This document shows, in pieces, positions 30,420-44,394 of a DNA stretch of 64,000 bases (the first letter of the stretch is position 1; each line of letters opens with the position of its first letter). Location of the stretch: NCBI GenBank assembly GCA_039000515.1, contig JBCFYV010011135.1:19804927-19868926 (forward strand), written 5' to 3'. Source of the stretch: Timema cristinae. Its lineage: Eukaryota; Arthropoda; Insecta; Phasmatodea; Timematidae. The notes below the pieces were generated by a model, which saw only the letters and a list, made by a program, of their open reading frames with translations, was not told the origin of the DNA and did not search any database. A program made the position numbers and the translations under genes.

Positions 30420-30655
30420 TAGCATCGTGTCTTACAACACAGTTCCGGCTGTACGCATATATCTAGGCCTGTGAATAACACCAATGTGTTTTGGGATGAT
30501 AAAGTTGAGTTTAGAGAAAGTGTATCCCCATGTGTGTAGAGGGAGAGTGGAAAATCATTTAGGGAAAACCACCTAAATACACAAACCGGGACGAAACCGA
30601 TCCATTCGTCAACTGCAGTAGTTATTGTGGGACGAACCCTTTTTAGACCATGTGC
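30420..30655 (-). mobile_element. Old SINE, minus strand, low-quality sequence
   Basis: It begins with the tail (AGCATCGTGTCTTACAACAC) and has the GAGGGAGAGTGGAAAATCAT body. Bases are missing in its distal part compared with 53840-54095. Confidence 0.55.
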
Positions 30656-31489
30656 TCATTTAAAAGTTTTAAATTTTGTTCAAAAAACGAGGGATAATGG
30701 AACGAGGCGAGGAAAAAAACAAAAGTAAAACGAAGTCTTTCTTTCTCAGATGTGGAAGTCTTCAGAACAATTTTTGACTTTTTAATTCATTCCCATTATT
30801 GATAATCTGCGTATTTTTTAATTGTATTTTGTCAATTTAGAACAGTCTTAATTTAAATTAAAATTTTTTTTACTGCATAAGAAGATACTAATCAAATTTT
30901 CATATTAAATACAATAAGTGTATGATCTCAACCCCTGTTTTTTCCCAAAAAACCCTTGTTTAAGCCCAAATTTGATAAAAAATTTTAAAAAATTCGGAAT
31001 TACTGGAGGAAAAAGATTTTTTTTTCCCAAATTATTTTTCATAACTTCAATAGCTCAGTATTGCGAAGTAGAAACCTAAAAAAGGTTATAGGAAAACCCA
31101 ATTTAAAAAACTTTAGGGAAAGTTAACCACTATTTGTAAAAAAAAATCTTAATCTTTATTTTTTTACCCCCCACTTATTGACAGTTGAGAAAATATTTTC
31201 TTCTTGTTTTGGGGGTAAAAAGGGGGAGGGCGCATCTTTTTTTAGAATAATGGATTTTTTTAAATTTTTTTTTTTGGTTGAAAAAAAAATATGGGAACAT
31301 TGTTTTTTACTTACGGGTTTTTAAGCGTTTTTTCCCTCCCCGCCCCTTTCTTAAACCCAAAACCCGTCTCTATCAGCCTGTGGTTTTTCAGCTGTCAAAA
31401 AGACCCCTTTTCCCCAAATTTTCGAGCGAGTTTTAAAAAACAAATTTTTTATATACAATAGAATCGCATAAATTTTTATATAAAAAATT

Positions 31490-31589
31490 NNNNNNNNNNN
31501 NNNNNNNNNNNNNNNNNNNNNNNNNNNNNNNNNNNNNNNNNNNNNNNNNNNNNNNNNNNNNNNNNNNNNNNNNNNNNNNNNNNNNNNNN
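31490..31589. other. Scaffold gap (100 N)
   Basis: Exactly 100 N, the conventional placeholder for a gap of unknown size. The sequences on both sides overlap by about 23 kb, so the gap is probably not a real distance. Confidence 0.98.
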
Positions 31590-34381
31590 AAAAAATTGAT
31601 ATAAATGGGTAAAAAAATTTTTTCTATATTTGGGTTTTAGCAATTTTTGGGAATTTATTTTCTATAAAAATAAAATGTTTTTCTATAAAAAAACTTCCCC
31701 AAACGTATACTTCACTAGACTCTAGTTCACTTTACCCCTATCTAAATATAAAATCTGTGAATATCCTGGGGTGTTTTAAGGCGTGGAGTTAATTGGTGGG
31801 GTTTGTTTTATTTTTCCCTTCAAGCCTGAATTTTTTCTACACGTTAGAGCAAAAAGCAACAAAATATAAAAACTAATGTGTTAAGGATGAGGAAGATTTA
31901 GTTTAGAAAAGGGTTTTTTTTCTCTTTTTGCGGGGAAGAAGAGTGAGAAAACTATTAAAAGCATTCCCCTTTGGTAAAATAAGGGGGATTTGAGGGTACT
32001 GCCCGGTTTGCGTCAGTTCAGTGTATTTTGAATTTAAACTCCTTAAACCATTTGGACTTTAACGGGTTGTAGGATAGATATGAGGGAAATTTTGGGGACT
32101 GCTTCCTCCTTTTTAATCCTTTTTAAATCCCGTACCCTTAGATAAACAAACTTCTTTCAACCGGGCCCATGCATGTACTGCGGGTCTCCTGTATTCTTAT
32201 TTTGAATTATTCAAAATTTTGAATGTTCTAAATATAATTTCAAAAAATGAAAAAAATCAAAAAGTTTAAAATTAATATGAAAAAAAAATTAAAATGTTTC
32301 CCCCTTATTTTTTATGTTTATATGAAGAAAGTAAATAGCTCCTCGATTTTTTTTTCTTATACGAGGGTAATATAATAAAAAATATCTTTAATAAATTAGC
32401 GCATGAGGGTTTTTTTTTAAAAACTTATACACCACAGTATTTTCAGGTCGGTATTCAATGGATAAGCAGGAGAATTTTGATTAAAAAAAAGGCATTGGGG
32501 GAAAGAGTTAGAGTTAATTTTCGGGTTGAAAATATATCAATTTCCGGTATCCTACCATTTCCTTAATGGAAATACGTCAATGTATTATTAATATTATTAT
32601 TATTATTATTATTTGGACTACTTTAATTTATTATGATTATTCTGTTTTATGGTGTGTTTTTATTTATCATCAATGCCATTATACAGTGGTTTATCTTGAA
32701 TCAACCTTTGTTGCGCATGCGTGTAACGCATCTTGGTCTACGTGTTGACAGATGCAATATTGGATTGCTGAAAATAACCAAGGAAGCCATGACTTTAGTT
32801 TTAAATTGGTTTCACGTGCGTTTAAGTAATATTTTACTTAGGTTTGATACTTAATAAGTGTTTTATATTAAAATGGAACCATTAAATTAAACAAGTATAA
32901 CCTCAATCTGGCTACATTTTATTCCTCTTGCAAATCAATTGCTAATAGCAGCAGCTCCTCTTCGTCAGTACTATCATCTGACCGCCTCGGTGGCGTAGTT
33001 GGCTAACGCGCTAGTCGTGTTGAGCTCGACTGCTGAGGACGGGGATATCGAGGTTCGAATCTCGGTCGGATGAACTGGGGGTGGTTTTTCCTAAATGGTT
33101 CTCCATTCTCCCTCCACTCAAATGCGGGTTCACTTCCTCTAATTTAACCTTCCCAATTCTTAATCCATTAGCGTAATTAGTACATAAAGCGGATAACCCA
33201 AACGGGTAGTAAGACGCGGTGCTAAATAATATCATCGGAGCTCAACCAAGATCATTTGTAGAATGCTACAACTTAACTCAGTGGGGAAGACCAGAAAGAA
33301 GCCACAGTAAATTCAGGAGAAAAAAGAGATACGATAACTTTAGCTTATCTTAGCAATGAGTGTGAAACAAAACTGACCCAAACTTAGCATAGCATAAAAT
33401 AGCATAAAATAGCATAGACTATCTTAGCGTTCTGTGTGAACTATCTTCAAGGTCCAAAACGTAATAACAGTCGGTAGCGTGTGTGTCTACTGAGAAAAGT
33501 GTCCCAGGTTCGAATACCAGTTATAGCTGAAATGTTATATTTGGTGGAATATGAGTTTACACTTTCTCGGTGATAAATTAACGGCCATATTGCTGAATGT
33601 ATTCTATGTTCTAGATTTAAGTTAGTTAATCAGTCATGAGTTGATATCGATAGTTTGGTCAAGAGTGCATGTTAAATATTTATAATAAATAAATTGTAAA
33701 ATTAAAATCAAATTCTAAAATTTACTTATTGGATAATGAGAAACTCAGAAGGACTATTAACATATTTCTGCGTATTTCTTACAATATGTATATACTCGTT
33801 TAATAATAAACCAAGGAGAAAATATATGTAATCAGTAATGTTTCTATATTTGCGATAAAGAAGAACAGTATAATAAATATACTAAAATACACACATTGTA
33901 TATTATTTAATTTTACAAGATTTGTATTTTGCTTAACCGGCGAGCTCGTCTAGATGAATTTGTAATTTGATCCGTTTGTCCACTGAAAATATTTTAGATA
34001 ATTGTTTATTTAAAATAGATAAATTAATCGTTTTTTTTTTTTAATTTAGAAATGCATCTTACTACAGTTTGGGATATACGTTTATGTATTAATAACGCAA
34101 ATGGTTTTATGTATTATAAGTATATAGCTTATAGTATGTGTACCCACATTTGCGAGGTGGGAGTGTGGAAAGCCGTTTGATAATAGCAACCATAATTAAA
34201 CCCGACCAAGATTCGAACCTTGAGCTCCACATGATCGGCAGTCTAGTATAATGCAAGAGTAAAACGTAAGATCACGCGGCCACTATCCAAAGTAGGTAAA
34301 GGTATAATTTAATTAATTATAAAATAATACATTTATAGTAAAATATTAGAACAATTTTCACGTCAAGAAAATAATGGATAA
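31590..34381. other. Left Polinton flank, second assembly copy
   Basis: Corresponds to 8200-10980. The first kilobase is error-rich (extra T and A runs). It includes the same SINEs, at 32982-33228 (+), 33463-33600 (+) and 34047-34300 (-). No gene. Confidence 0.8.
32982..33228 (+). mobile_element. Family A SINE, second assembly copy of 9578-9827
   Basis: Same A and B boxes and tail as the copy at 9578, with one C missing at the start and few other differences. Confidence 0.8.
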
Positions 34382-34387
34382 CATTAT
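34382..34387. repeat. Target-site duplication, left, copy 2 (CATTAT)
   Basis: Identical to 10981-10986 and to the right-hand duplication at 52067-52072. Confidence 0.85.
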
Positions 34388-35183
34388 AGTAGTAAGAGGG
34401 TGACTATATCAAGTTTTACGTCACTGTTATTAAAATAATATTGACTGCGTCTGTAAGTGACGCCAGGCTTTAGTGAGTGAGGTCAGCCTGTGTGTGTGTA
34501 TGGTGACGTTCCGAGAGGGTGACTATATCCAGTTTTACGTCATGTTATTAAAATAATATTGACTGCGTCTGTAAGTGACGCCAGGCTTTAGTGAGTGAGG
34601 TCAGCCTGTGTGTGTGTATGGTGACGTTCCGAGAGGGTGACTATATCCAGTTTTACGTCACTGTTATTAAAATAATATTGACTGCGTCTGTAAGTGACGC
34701 CAGGCTTTAGTGAGTGAGGTCAGCCTGTGTTGTGTGTATGGTGACGTTCCGAGAGGGTGGACTATATCTCAGTTTTACGTCACTGTTATTAAAATAATAT
34801 TGACTGCGTCTGTAAGTGACGCCAGGCTTTAGTGAGTGAGGTCAGCCTGTGTGTGTGTATGGTGACGTTCCGAGAGGGTGACTATATCCAGTTTTACGTC
34901 ACTGTTATTAAAATAATATTGACTGCGTCTGTAAGTGACGCCAGGCTTTAGTGAGTGAGGTCAGCCTGTGTGACGTTCTGGACGTTCATTTAGACTGTTT
35001 TAAAATAATATTGACTGCGTCTGTGAGTGACGCCAGACTTTAGTGATGTAATCAGTTTAAATGTTTAGTTATTTATATATATATATATATAAAATAATTG
35101 AAATAAATAGATTTGAAACATGTTTTATGGTGGGAATGCATTTGACGTCACATAAGATTTGAATGAATATCAGTGCCGAGGTA
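34388..35183. repeat. Left TIR, copy 2
   Basis: Five 119-bp units with scattered indels, inner edge GTGCCGAGGTA. Corresponds to 10987-11781. Confidence 0.85.
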
Positions 35184-35883
35184 GAGTTATTGTATTATGA
35201 TTTTTCATGTTTTATGCCGTAACTAACAATACTCTACTCATTATGACTAAAATATAAATTTTAACGTTTGGAAAAATTTTACTCTCAACCAAGTTATTAT
35301 TCAGTATAAAATATAAATAGGAAACATCACGTTTCCTACGTTTCCATAATGTGAGTTTTTGTTTAAAAAAATAACAAACATTTTTTTAAACGGTTGGATA
35401 ATTTTAATCTCAACTGAGTTTGTACTCAGTGTGAAATCCATCTGTGTAAAATAAAACCAGTTTAAAAAACAAGGAGAGGTTAGTTTTAAAAGGTCAGCGC
35501 CAAGATAAATTCTGTTAGACAAGTTTCTTAAGTGTATATGAATTGTAATCAGTTTAAATGTTTAGTTAGTTATATATCAAATTAAAATAAATAGACTAGA
35601 TTTGATCATGTTTATCAGCTATGAAAACTTTTTTTTTTTAAATTAATAACTACACAGAGGATTGAATTAATTAAACAACATACATGATTAAAATTTATAA
35701 TTTCATAGACAGCAGGACGTTTGAATTATTAATGACGTTATACTTAATTATACACTAACAAAGTTAATATTGCTCTTAATAACTAATATGTAATTTAAAT
35801 AATTTTTGAAAAAATAATCTAATTAAACTGAATGAAACTTAAAATACTTTTTGAAAATTATAATCTAATTAAATGAATGAAAC

Positions 35884-37962
35884 TTAAAATACTTTTTCGA
35901 TTTCTTCATCCCAATCTTTTTGCGACATTTCTATGGCCTCCAGCTCTGTCTTCACGTTCCAGTCTTCGGGCACGGTTGAGATGATCCTCTGCTTCTCTAG
36001 AGTGAGTAGTCCTCCTTTGGCAGGATCCTTGTAGTAATTGTCAGCGAATTCCTTCCAATAAATGTCGTCAAACGATTTCTTCATTTGTTTTTTTAAGTGC
36101 TTCATCTGCATATAAATACTCCCACGAAACGAAAATCACAGCAAGTTCTTTTAAATTCTGGACAGTAATTATATCTTCCAATTTTAAAACATCTTTCAGA
36201 ACAGATATGGTAAGTTATCTTTATATTAGAAGCTGGATGCTCTCTATAATCCTCTCTTGGAAACTTTAAAAACATCTTTCAAAACAGATATGGTAAGTTA
36301 TCTTTATATTAGAAGCTGCATGCTCTCTATAATCCTCTCTCACAATGTTTCCTGTTAAATAACTCGGTTGTCCAGTTGATCTCCAACTCTTTATCGTCTT
36401 GATATACTTTGGATATTAGAAGGACATCCAATGCTTGTCTGCTTATGAGCAAAGTCAGAGGGAAATAAACTTAAAAAAAATTTTTGAAAAAATAATCTAA
36501 TTAACTGAATGAAACTTAAAATACTTTTTGAAAATATAATCTAATTAATTGAATGAAACTTAAAATACTTTTTCGATTTCTTTATCCCAATCTTCTGCCG
36601 ACGTTTCTATGGCCTCCAGCTCAGTCTTAGTCACGGTTGAGATGATCCTCTGCTTCCTCTAGAGTGAGTAGTCCTCCTTTGGCAGGATCCTTCCAATAAA
36701 TGTCGTCAAACGATTTCTTCATTTGTTTTTTAAGTGCTTCATTGCATATAAATACTCCCACGAAACGAACTCACAGCAAGTTCTTTTAAATTCTGGACAG
36801 TAATTATATCTTCCAATTTTTAAAACATCTTTCAGAACAGATATGGTAAGTTTATTTTTATATTAGAAGCTGGGTGCTCTCTATAATCCTCTCTTGAAAC
36901 TTTAAAAACATCTTTCAGAACAGATTGGTAAGTTATTTTTATATTAGAAGCTGGATGCTCTCTATAATCTTCTCTTGAAACTTTTAAAAACATCTTTCAG
37001 AACAGATATGGTAAGTTATCTTTATATTAGAAGCTGGATGCTCTCTATAATCCTCTCTTGAAACTTTAAAAACATCTTTCAAAACAGATATGGTAAGTTA
37101 TCTTTATTTTAGAAGCTGCATGCTCTCTATTATCCTCTCTCACAATGTTTCCTGTTAAATAACTCCCGGGTTGTCCAGTCTGATCTCCAACTCTTTATCG
37201 TCTTGATATTCTTTGGATATTAGAAGACATCCAATGCTTGTCTGCTTATGAGCAAAGTCGGAGGGAAATAAAACTTAAAATAATTTTTGAAAAAAATAAT
37301 CTAATTAACTGAATGAAACTTAAAATACTTTTTGAAAAAAATAATCTAATTAATTGAATAAAACTTAAATACTTTTTCGATTTCCTTCATCCCAATCTTT
37401 TGCCGACGTTTCTATGGCCTCCAGCTCTGTCTTCACGTTCCAGTCTTCGTCACGGGTTGAGATGATCCTTGCTTCCTCTAGAGTGAGTAGTCCTCCTTTG
37501 GCAGGATCCTTTTAGTAATTGTCAGCGAATTCCTTCCAATAAATGTCGTCAAACGATTTCTTCCTTTGTTTTTTAAGTGCTTCTTCTGCATATAATTACT
37601 CCCACGAAACGAACTCACAGCAAGTTCTTTTAAATTTGGACAGTAATTATATCTTCCAATTTTAAAAACATCTTTCAGAACAGATATGGTAAGTTATCTT
37701 TATATTAGAAGCTGGATGGTCTCTATAATCCTCTCTCAAAATGTTTCCTGTTAAATAACTCGGTTGTTCCAGGCTGATCTCCAACTCTTTATCGTCTTGA
37801 TTTTTCTTTGGATATTAGAAGACATCCAATGCTTGTCTGCTTGTGTTGAAAGTTGAAACAATTACATCCAGCTAAGTCCGACAGTGGTGATTCGATTTTA
37901 TATACTCTCACGTATTCACGATCGACAGGAACACTTATCACTGATGATGATGATGAAGCCAT
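35884..37962 (-). pseudogene. Copy 2 of the minus-strand Cys-rich gene and its tandem units
   Basis: Corresponds to 12476-14542: one unit with the MASSSS start (near 37962) and two truncated 3' units ending at 35884 and near 36558. The TAA seen at 14177 in copy 1 is present here too (TAATTA context near 37595), so the nonsense codon is not a single-copy error. Indels break every frame. Confidence 0.6.
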
Positions 37963-38164
37963 TGATGATCAATATAATATAGTTAATTTTCCCCGCCTTT
38001 CCTTATTTTTAAAACCTATTAGAAATATTATGTAATGATTATGTAATCAACTTTCTACCAGCTAGTCATTAGATTATTCAGGTCGCTGGTGAAAGGTGTG
38101 GTGCAGAAATCAACACACATGAGTTTGAAAGCTGTGTTCAGAAAAACACATTGACCTGAAGGTC

Positions 38165-38432
38165 TATAAAAGGAGAATTTAACTATACCAAGTTATCATT
38201 TCATCAACATCTTGTCGACTGAAAAGAAGTTGTCACGTAAAAAAACAACACCAAGCTCTCTGGTAAAAGTAAGCATAATTTTTACTATTATTTCTCTAGT
38301 GTTTCAATTTATTAGTTAAACTAAATATTTTATATTTATCTATACTTATTTTTTAATTTTTTTTGTGTTTGTTTCTTTTATTCTCAATATATTCTTTAAA
38401 TTAACAATTAATTTTCTTTGATCTTTTTATAG
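38165..38432 (+). promoter_or_regulatory. TATA box, leader exon and intron before pPolB, copy 2
   Basis: TATAAAAG begins at 38165, the leader ends AAAA|GTAAGC with the last A at 38268, and the acceptor AG is at 38431-38432. All splice signals agree with copy 1; the differences are homopolymer lengths inside the intron. Confidence 0.55.
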
Positions 38433-41400
38433 TGTCTAACAAACAAACATTTATAGCCGACGAATCTATACCCTCTACCTCAGACATTAACAGACAACGC
38501 CAACACATTTTTGATTATGCGGCGGGTACAAACACTAATGACTCATTTACAATAATAACGGAGACAGGACGAACTTATACTCGGTTCAACACCTTAGGCA
38601 GAGATTATCTTAGTTCGTTTTAATCCATTGATTTCAAAACGTGAGTCCAATGCATTATCTAATGACGTGTTTCTCTAGTCTATTAGCATACTTGCTCAGA
38701 GGTACGGCGCCATACGTTTTTAATTGGACTCACGATCACGAACACGGAGAATAAACCTCGATAAACCGGTCGGCGTTTCGTACCGTAGATGCGATCAAAT
38801 TGATGTGGACCACTATTATGAATACATTAACAAAGTTATTCAAAGTAATGCCAGATTTGGAATAGCCGATGTGTTGAGGATTAAAGTGAATCATATCAAA
38901 ATGATGAGGGGGAACGGTAGAGCACTCAAAACGAGATGTCTTCCAAATGATTATCTGAGTCACCATAAAAGGAGCATTGTCGTTGTTAAATCATTGACGA
39001 ATTGTTTGGCTCACGCTATAGTAATAGCGATAGCCAAAAATCACTAATGATATTAATTATAAATCATATATTCAGGGATGGAAAATAACAATGCTGTAGA
39101 TGAGCTTCTCGCAAAAGCGCGTGTAGATTTATCGGGGGGGAGGGGGCGCGAACATCTCGATAAATTTCAGCGTTAATTTTGGGGACGAATATAAATTACG
39201 CGTGTATAATACCCTCTCGACGCTCAACGGATTGTGGTATGAGGGGGTGTCGTCTTCTAGTAGGTACATTAACCTACTGTACGATGACGTTACACATCAC
39301 TTTAACGTAATAATCAACATGGCTGCGGCATTTTCCGTTCAGTATTTCTGCGACGGATGTAATACCGGTTTTAAAAGAGGTGCAAGACATTCATGTAAGA
39401 ACACTTGCCCAAAATGTATGTCCATACCTCCATGTTTGTATGGAAGTGAGAATGTGTATTGCAATGAATGTAACAGAATATTTAGGTCTGCCGCTTGTTT
39501 CACTAGCCATAAATCGAATAAAATTGGACGGTAAAAAAACAGTTTGTGATTTAACACAGGTATGTATTACCTGTGATAAAACAAAGGGAAGTAATCACGA
39601 ATGTTTTAAATCATACTGCGCAACGTGCAAACAGAATAAAGAAAATCCCCATCGTTGTTATTGCAGGTGTTGAGTCGGAAGGAGCTCGATGATAATTACC
39701 TAATGGTTTTTTATGATTTCGAGACTACGCAAGATAGAGCTATAGCCGAAGATTGTTTTTTGCATGAACCAAATTTTTTGCATGCACAGCACTATTGTGT
39801 AAAATGTGAATTTAACGATAATATGGACGAGGATTGTGAGCAATGCGGGAAACGATCTCATTCCTTTTTGGGAAAATCCGGTAGACGGCTTCATCGACTA
39901 CCTGAGACAACCGAGGCCCTTTGCAAATAAAATTGTTTGCGTTGCGCATAATGGGAGGGGTTTGATACTATATTTATCCCGAATAGATTTCTATCACTAA
40001 ACTACACCCTAAAAATTATTGCGGACGGAACTAAAAAAACTCTGCATGACAATGGACCACATACAATTTAAAGACAGCCTATGTTTCCTCCCATGCCACT
40101 GAGACAGATCCCGAAAGCGTTTGGACTAGACTGTTTAAAAAAGGACCACTACCCCTATCTGTTTAATACAGAAAAGAATTTAAATTTATCGGTGAAATGC
40201 CCGGTCCCGAAATGTTCGGTGCTGATTATATGAAACCGGATGAGCGAAATGACTTTATGGTGTGGCACGCTGACAAAACTGCGGCAGGGGTATATATTTA
40301 ATAATAAGGCAGAGCTGGAGGCCTATTGTGTGGGTGACGTAAATGTATTACGCAAGGGTTGTCGTACATTTCGTCATTTATTTTCTAAATATAGGCGCGA
40401 CAGACGTTTTTAGAGAATCTATCACAATCTCGTCGGCGTGCAATCGTTTATTTAGAAAATTATTCCTAGCCCCCGATACGATAGCCATCCTGCCCAAGGG
40501 GGGTTACAGGTGCGGTGACAGACAGTCTATGAAAGCCATAAAATGGTTAGTCTATCTGGAGAAAACCCGACCCGATATTCGGCACGCCTTCAAGGGCGTG
40601 AGATAGAGATTTTGGGTAGGAAAGTGGACGGCTACTGTGACGCGACGAGAGAGATTTTTGAGTTTGATGGATGCTTTTTCCACGGGTGTACATGTTTTCG
40701 AACCGTGACGCGACTATAACAGGGACGAAAGAGACTCTCACCGAGCGATACGAGTGCACTCTGTTGAGGGATCGAGCATTTAGAGCCGCAGGGTACAGTG
40801 TTACACACTATGAAAGAGTGTGACTTTGACAAAATACTGACTGAAGACCCACAACTAGATCTAGAGCTAAACAATCACCCTAGATTCAAACTGCCCCACT
40901 CAATCCACGTGACGCACTGTACGGTGGACGTTGTGAGTCTATGACATTACACTACAAGACAAACCCCGACGAAAAAATATGGCTATCTTGATGTCTGCAG
41001 TTTATATCCCTGGGTATGCAAATATTTTAAATTTCCTGTAGGTCACCCTATAAATATTTTTGTCGCCGACAATTGCCCCGTCGACGTGGTAGACCGAGAG
41101 GGGCTAATTAAATGCACTATTTTGCCTCCTAGAAATTTGTATCACCCCGTTCTCCATACAAGACACAATCAAAATTAATGTTTTGTTTATGCTCCTCTTG
41201 CGCAAATGAGATGAACCAAGGTGATTGTTTACACACCGACTCTGACAGGACTATTACAGCGACATGGATAGTGGACGAGGTTGACTAGCGCTAGAAATGG
41301 GCTACACAATGGTTAGAGTACACGAATTTTGGGATATAAAATTACCCAGTTCGATCCCCAGACCAAAGAAGGGGGATTGTTTGTAGAGTATATTAACAAG

Positions 41401-42275
41401 TTCCTCAAGATCAAACAGGAGGCGTCTGGATACCCTGGATGGGTGAAAACAGACGCAGACAAAGACAATTACGTTAGCGAGTATTACAAAACAGAGGGAA
41501 TAGTGCTGGATAAAAACGAAATTGTTAAAAATCCAGGAAAGCGCGCACTCGCCAAACTGTGTTTAAACTCTTCTTGGGGACGATTTGCATTTGAACGAGA
41601 ACAAAACGCAGACCACAATTGTGAACAACGCAAAAGACTTTTTCTCCCTACTCACCAGCCGGGGACAGAGGTTCGTAACATTATTTTCCCCAATGACGAG
41701 GTTGCTTACGTCTCGTGGACATACCGTGAGGAAGCCGTCCTCCCCCTGGATACGGTCAATGTACCTATAGCCGCCTATGTGACCACCGGTGCCCGTATGA
41801 AATTGTATTCATATCTCAGTCACTTGGGCGCTTCTTGTCTTTACTGTGACACAGACTCTATTATAAGTGTGATAGACCGTCAGACACGTACACGTACCGA
41901 CCGGCGACAAGTTTGGGCGACATGACAAAACGAGCTGAACGCCTACTTGAGAGCGCCTACATTACAGAGTTTGTTTCCGGTGGACCGAAAAATTATTCTT
42001 ACAATGTGTTTGTCCCAGAGACGAATGAGTTCAGGTCCGTCACAAAAGTCAGAGGTATAACACTTAACTATGAAAACACAAAGATTGTAAACTTCACAAC
42101 TATTAAAGACATGATTTTGAAAGACATGGACCCCGTACACGTGACTAACCCGCGAAAAATTAAAAGAAAAGAGGCGCCATCGTCGTCCCAGTTGGAGAGA
42201 AAAAATTATAATATTGTATTCACTAAACGTAGGAGATTAAATAACAACACGTCCGTACCCTACGGCTATAGTTGA
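38433..42275 (+). pseudogene. pPolB: pPolB, copy 2, multiply frameshifted
   Basis: Same gene as 15001-18841. At least eight frame changes split it, for example an inserted T near 38604, a lost base near 39660 and lost bases near 41870. The C run near 40473 has five C (four in copy 1), which joins the exonuclease and polymerase halves here. A substitution near 40333 changes the first Asp of the Exo III region to Gly, but the second Asp remains. Confidence 0.85.
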
Positions 42276-42360
42276 TACTAACCCCGGCCGCTGGTATAGA
42301 AAACTATCATGATCTAATAATATATTGACATTGTTCTTCTCTCTCACTCTCTGATTTCAG

Positions 42361-42827
42361 TGTCATCCTTATTAAGGTTCAAAAAGTTAAATAGAAACGC
42401 CATATCACCGGTTAGAGCCACCACACACTCTGCAGGTCTAGACTTGAAAGTCCCTACAATTGCAGTATACAGCCCTCGTGCAGGCGTTTAGTTAAGATAA
42501 ATATTTTCTATTATATTACCGGCGGGAACGTACGGTAGAATATCTCCACGATCTAGTCTGGCTCTTTACCACGGCATAGATGTTTTGGCCGGCGTTATAG
42601 ACGAAGACTATTGTGGTAATATTTGCGTATTACTAATTAATCACGGCCACACTGTTTTCACAATTAAAAGGGTGACAAAATTGCTCAACTAGTATGCGTT
42701 TAAAATTGATTACCCTAGAAGTTGAACACACTGATTCGCTATCAAAACTCAGAGGGGGGAGGGAGGGTTTGGATCGAGTGACATCCCTATAAAAGATCGT
42801 GTCCGGGATAATTGTAATTTAGTATAA
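42361..42827 (+). pseudogene. dut: dUTPase, copy 2, frameshifted
   Basis: The acceptor TTTCAG (AG 42359-42360) and the TGTCATCC start match copy 1. Indels near 42450, 42505, 42670 and 42715 break the frame between motifs. Confidence 0.75.
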
Positions 42828-43098
42828 TGGATCAAATCAACGCGTCCATCCTCACGTACTCGGAGAAGCAGGATTTGTGTCTGATGTCTGCCGCGGAGTT
42901 GAATAATTTACCTATAGAATTTATAAAAACATTACGCGTCTAGAGATATAAATCGCGCTTGGAACTTACTCTCTCCCTCTGCGCAGCACGAATTGAGAGA
43001 TTATAAATATTGTTTGGATCATTATAATAGGGGCGTAACGCAGATTGATGGTCCGCCGTCTATAAGAAAAAATGTCAACAATGTCAGACTCGTCGTGA
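42827..43098 (+). pseudogene. 90-residue unknown gene, copy 2, frameshifted
   Basis: Starts with ATG 42827 in the same TAATG overlap. An inserted T near 42931 and a deletion near 43065 disrupt the frame that is open at 19392-19664. Confidence 0.6.
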
Positions 43099-43195
43099 TA
43101 TTTATGTACGTGACTGGTTTTTTTTACATTGGTCTCTGGACACTGACTGTTAATTGTTTTTTTTCCTTTACAGTTTTTTGATCAACATCGACAAC

Positions 43196-43704
43196 ATGAC
43201 CAATGTAATTGTAGATTTTCAGGGTTTTAAAGATGAATGCAATAAGTTTATAATAAAAGAATGTAGTATAATATCTATTGGTGGAAGTGATGTACATCAC
43301 TATACATTTAAGTCGCCGTATTCCTTTTCAAAGTTACCGTGGCATATTAAAAAACAATCTGATTGGCTCACATATAATCATCACGGTTTGCATTGGGACG
43401 ACGCTGATATGAATGCGGATCAATTTAATATAATTTTAAAAATGGTCACTCTCAACTCGACTATAATTTATGTAAAGGGGAGGAAAAGAATTTTTTTTAA
43501 TGGGAAATTGTGAATAAAAAAACAACTTGTTATTTGACATGATAGACTTTGGGTGTCCCTCCCTTAAGGATAGGATCCAAAAATAATTATGATAAATGTT
43601 TCGGTCATAAATATAAAAAATTAAATTCAATTTGTACTCTTTCGAACGTAAAATTTCTTAAAGATTGGTTTGTCGCCACCACTACTATAAATTTGAAATC
43701 GTAA
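43196..43704 (+). pseudogene. RNase H-like candidate, copy 2
   Basis: Corresponds to 19762-20267. The T run at 43491-43498 again has eight T. A G missing near 43478 and extra bases near 43505-43580 add breaks absent from copy 1. Confidence 0.65.
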
Positions 43705-43748
43705 TTTTTATTTTTTAGTTTTATACCAACACTAGACGGGTGCACTCG

Positions 43749-44394
43749 ATGTCTGTGTTTGTACACCCTTTCACACTGATATTAGCGGGACCGTCTAATT
43801 GCGGTAAAACTACTTTTGTAGAAATTTTCTGTTAAATTTAAAACAGGTGTGCAGCGTGGATAAATTTGATAGAATTCTATGGTGTTTTAGTGAGAATAAT
43901 TCTATTCCCTCGCGAATAACCAGTCACGTCACATACACAAAGGTGTACCGGACAATTTCAATTTTAAGGCCGGCGGGCCTCAACTCATCGTGCTGGACGA
44001 TTTAATGAACGAGGTTTATTCTAAAAAAGTGAGTGAACTTTTCACCAAGGGCAGTCATCATAGAAACCTATGGGTTATTCTGATCACACAAAATCTTTTC
44101 CATCAGGGGAGTAAGTCACGTGACATCTCACTCAACGCTAAATACATTGTTGTGTTTAAAAACCCGCGTGATCAAACACAGATAAACTATCTGGCTAGAC
44201 AAGTTTATCCGGATAATCCGTCCGAAATACAAAGAATCTATAGGAAAGCAACCGAATCCGCTCACGGGTATTTACTATTTGATCTGAGTCAGAACGTGGA
44301 CGAACGCTTGCGCTTCAAAACGGACATATTTGACAGTGTTTGTAAAGTGTTTGTCCCGCCTAGACTACTAGATGAAACTAGTCAAAAAAAATAG
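43749..44394 (+). pseudogene. Packaging ATPase, copy 2, frameshifted in the first half
   Basis: Walker A is present, but single bases are missing near 43824 and 43936. The frame is open from the Walker B region to the end. One Ser-to-Trp change lies near 44070. Confidence 0.75.

Larger units (their letters stand above)
28656..31489. other. Right flank of the Polinton (first assembly copy)
   Basis: Host DNA, no supported gene. It corresponds to 52073 to about 54970. From about 30560 on, the sequence degrades relative to that copy: homopolymers lengthen and bases are lost. Three SINE relics are listed separately. A 10-bp-arm palindrome (TTAGAGCTCT/AGAGCTCTAA) lies at 29911-29936. Confidence 0.7.
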
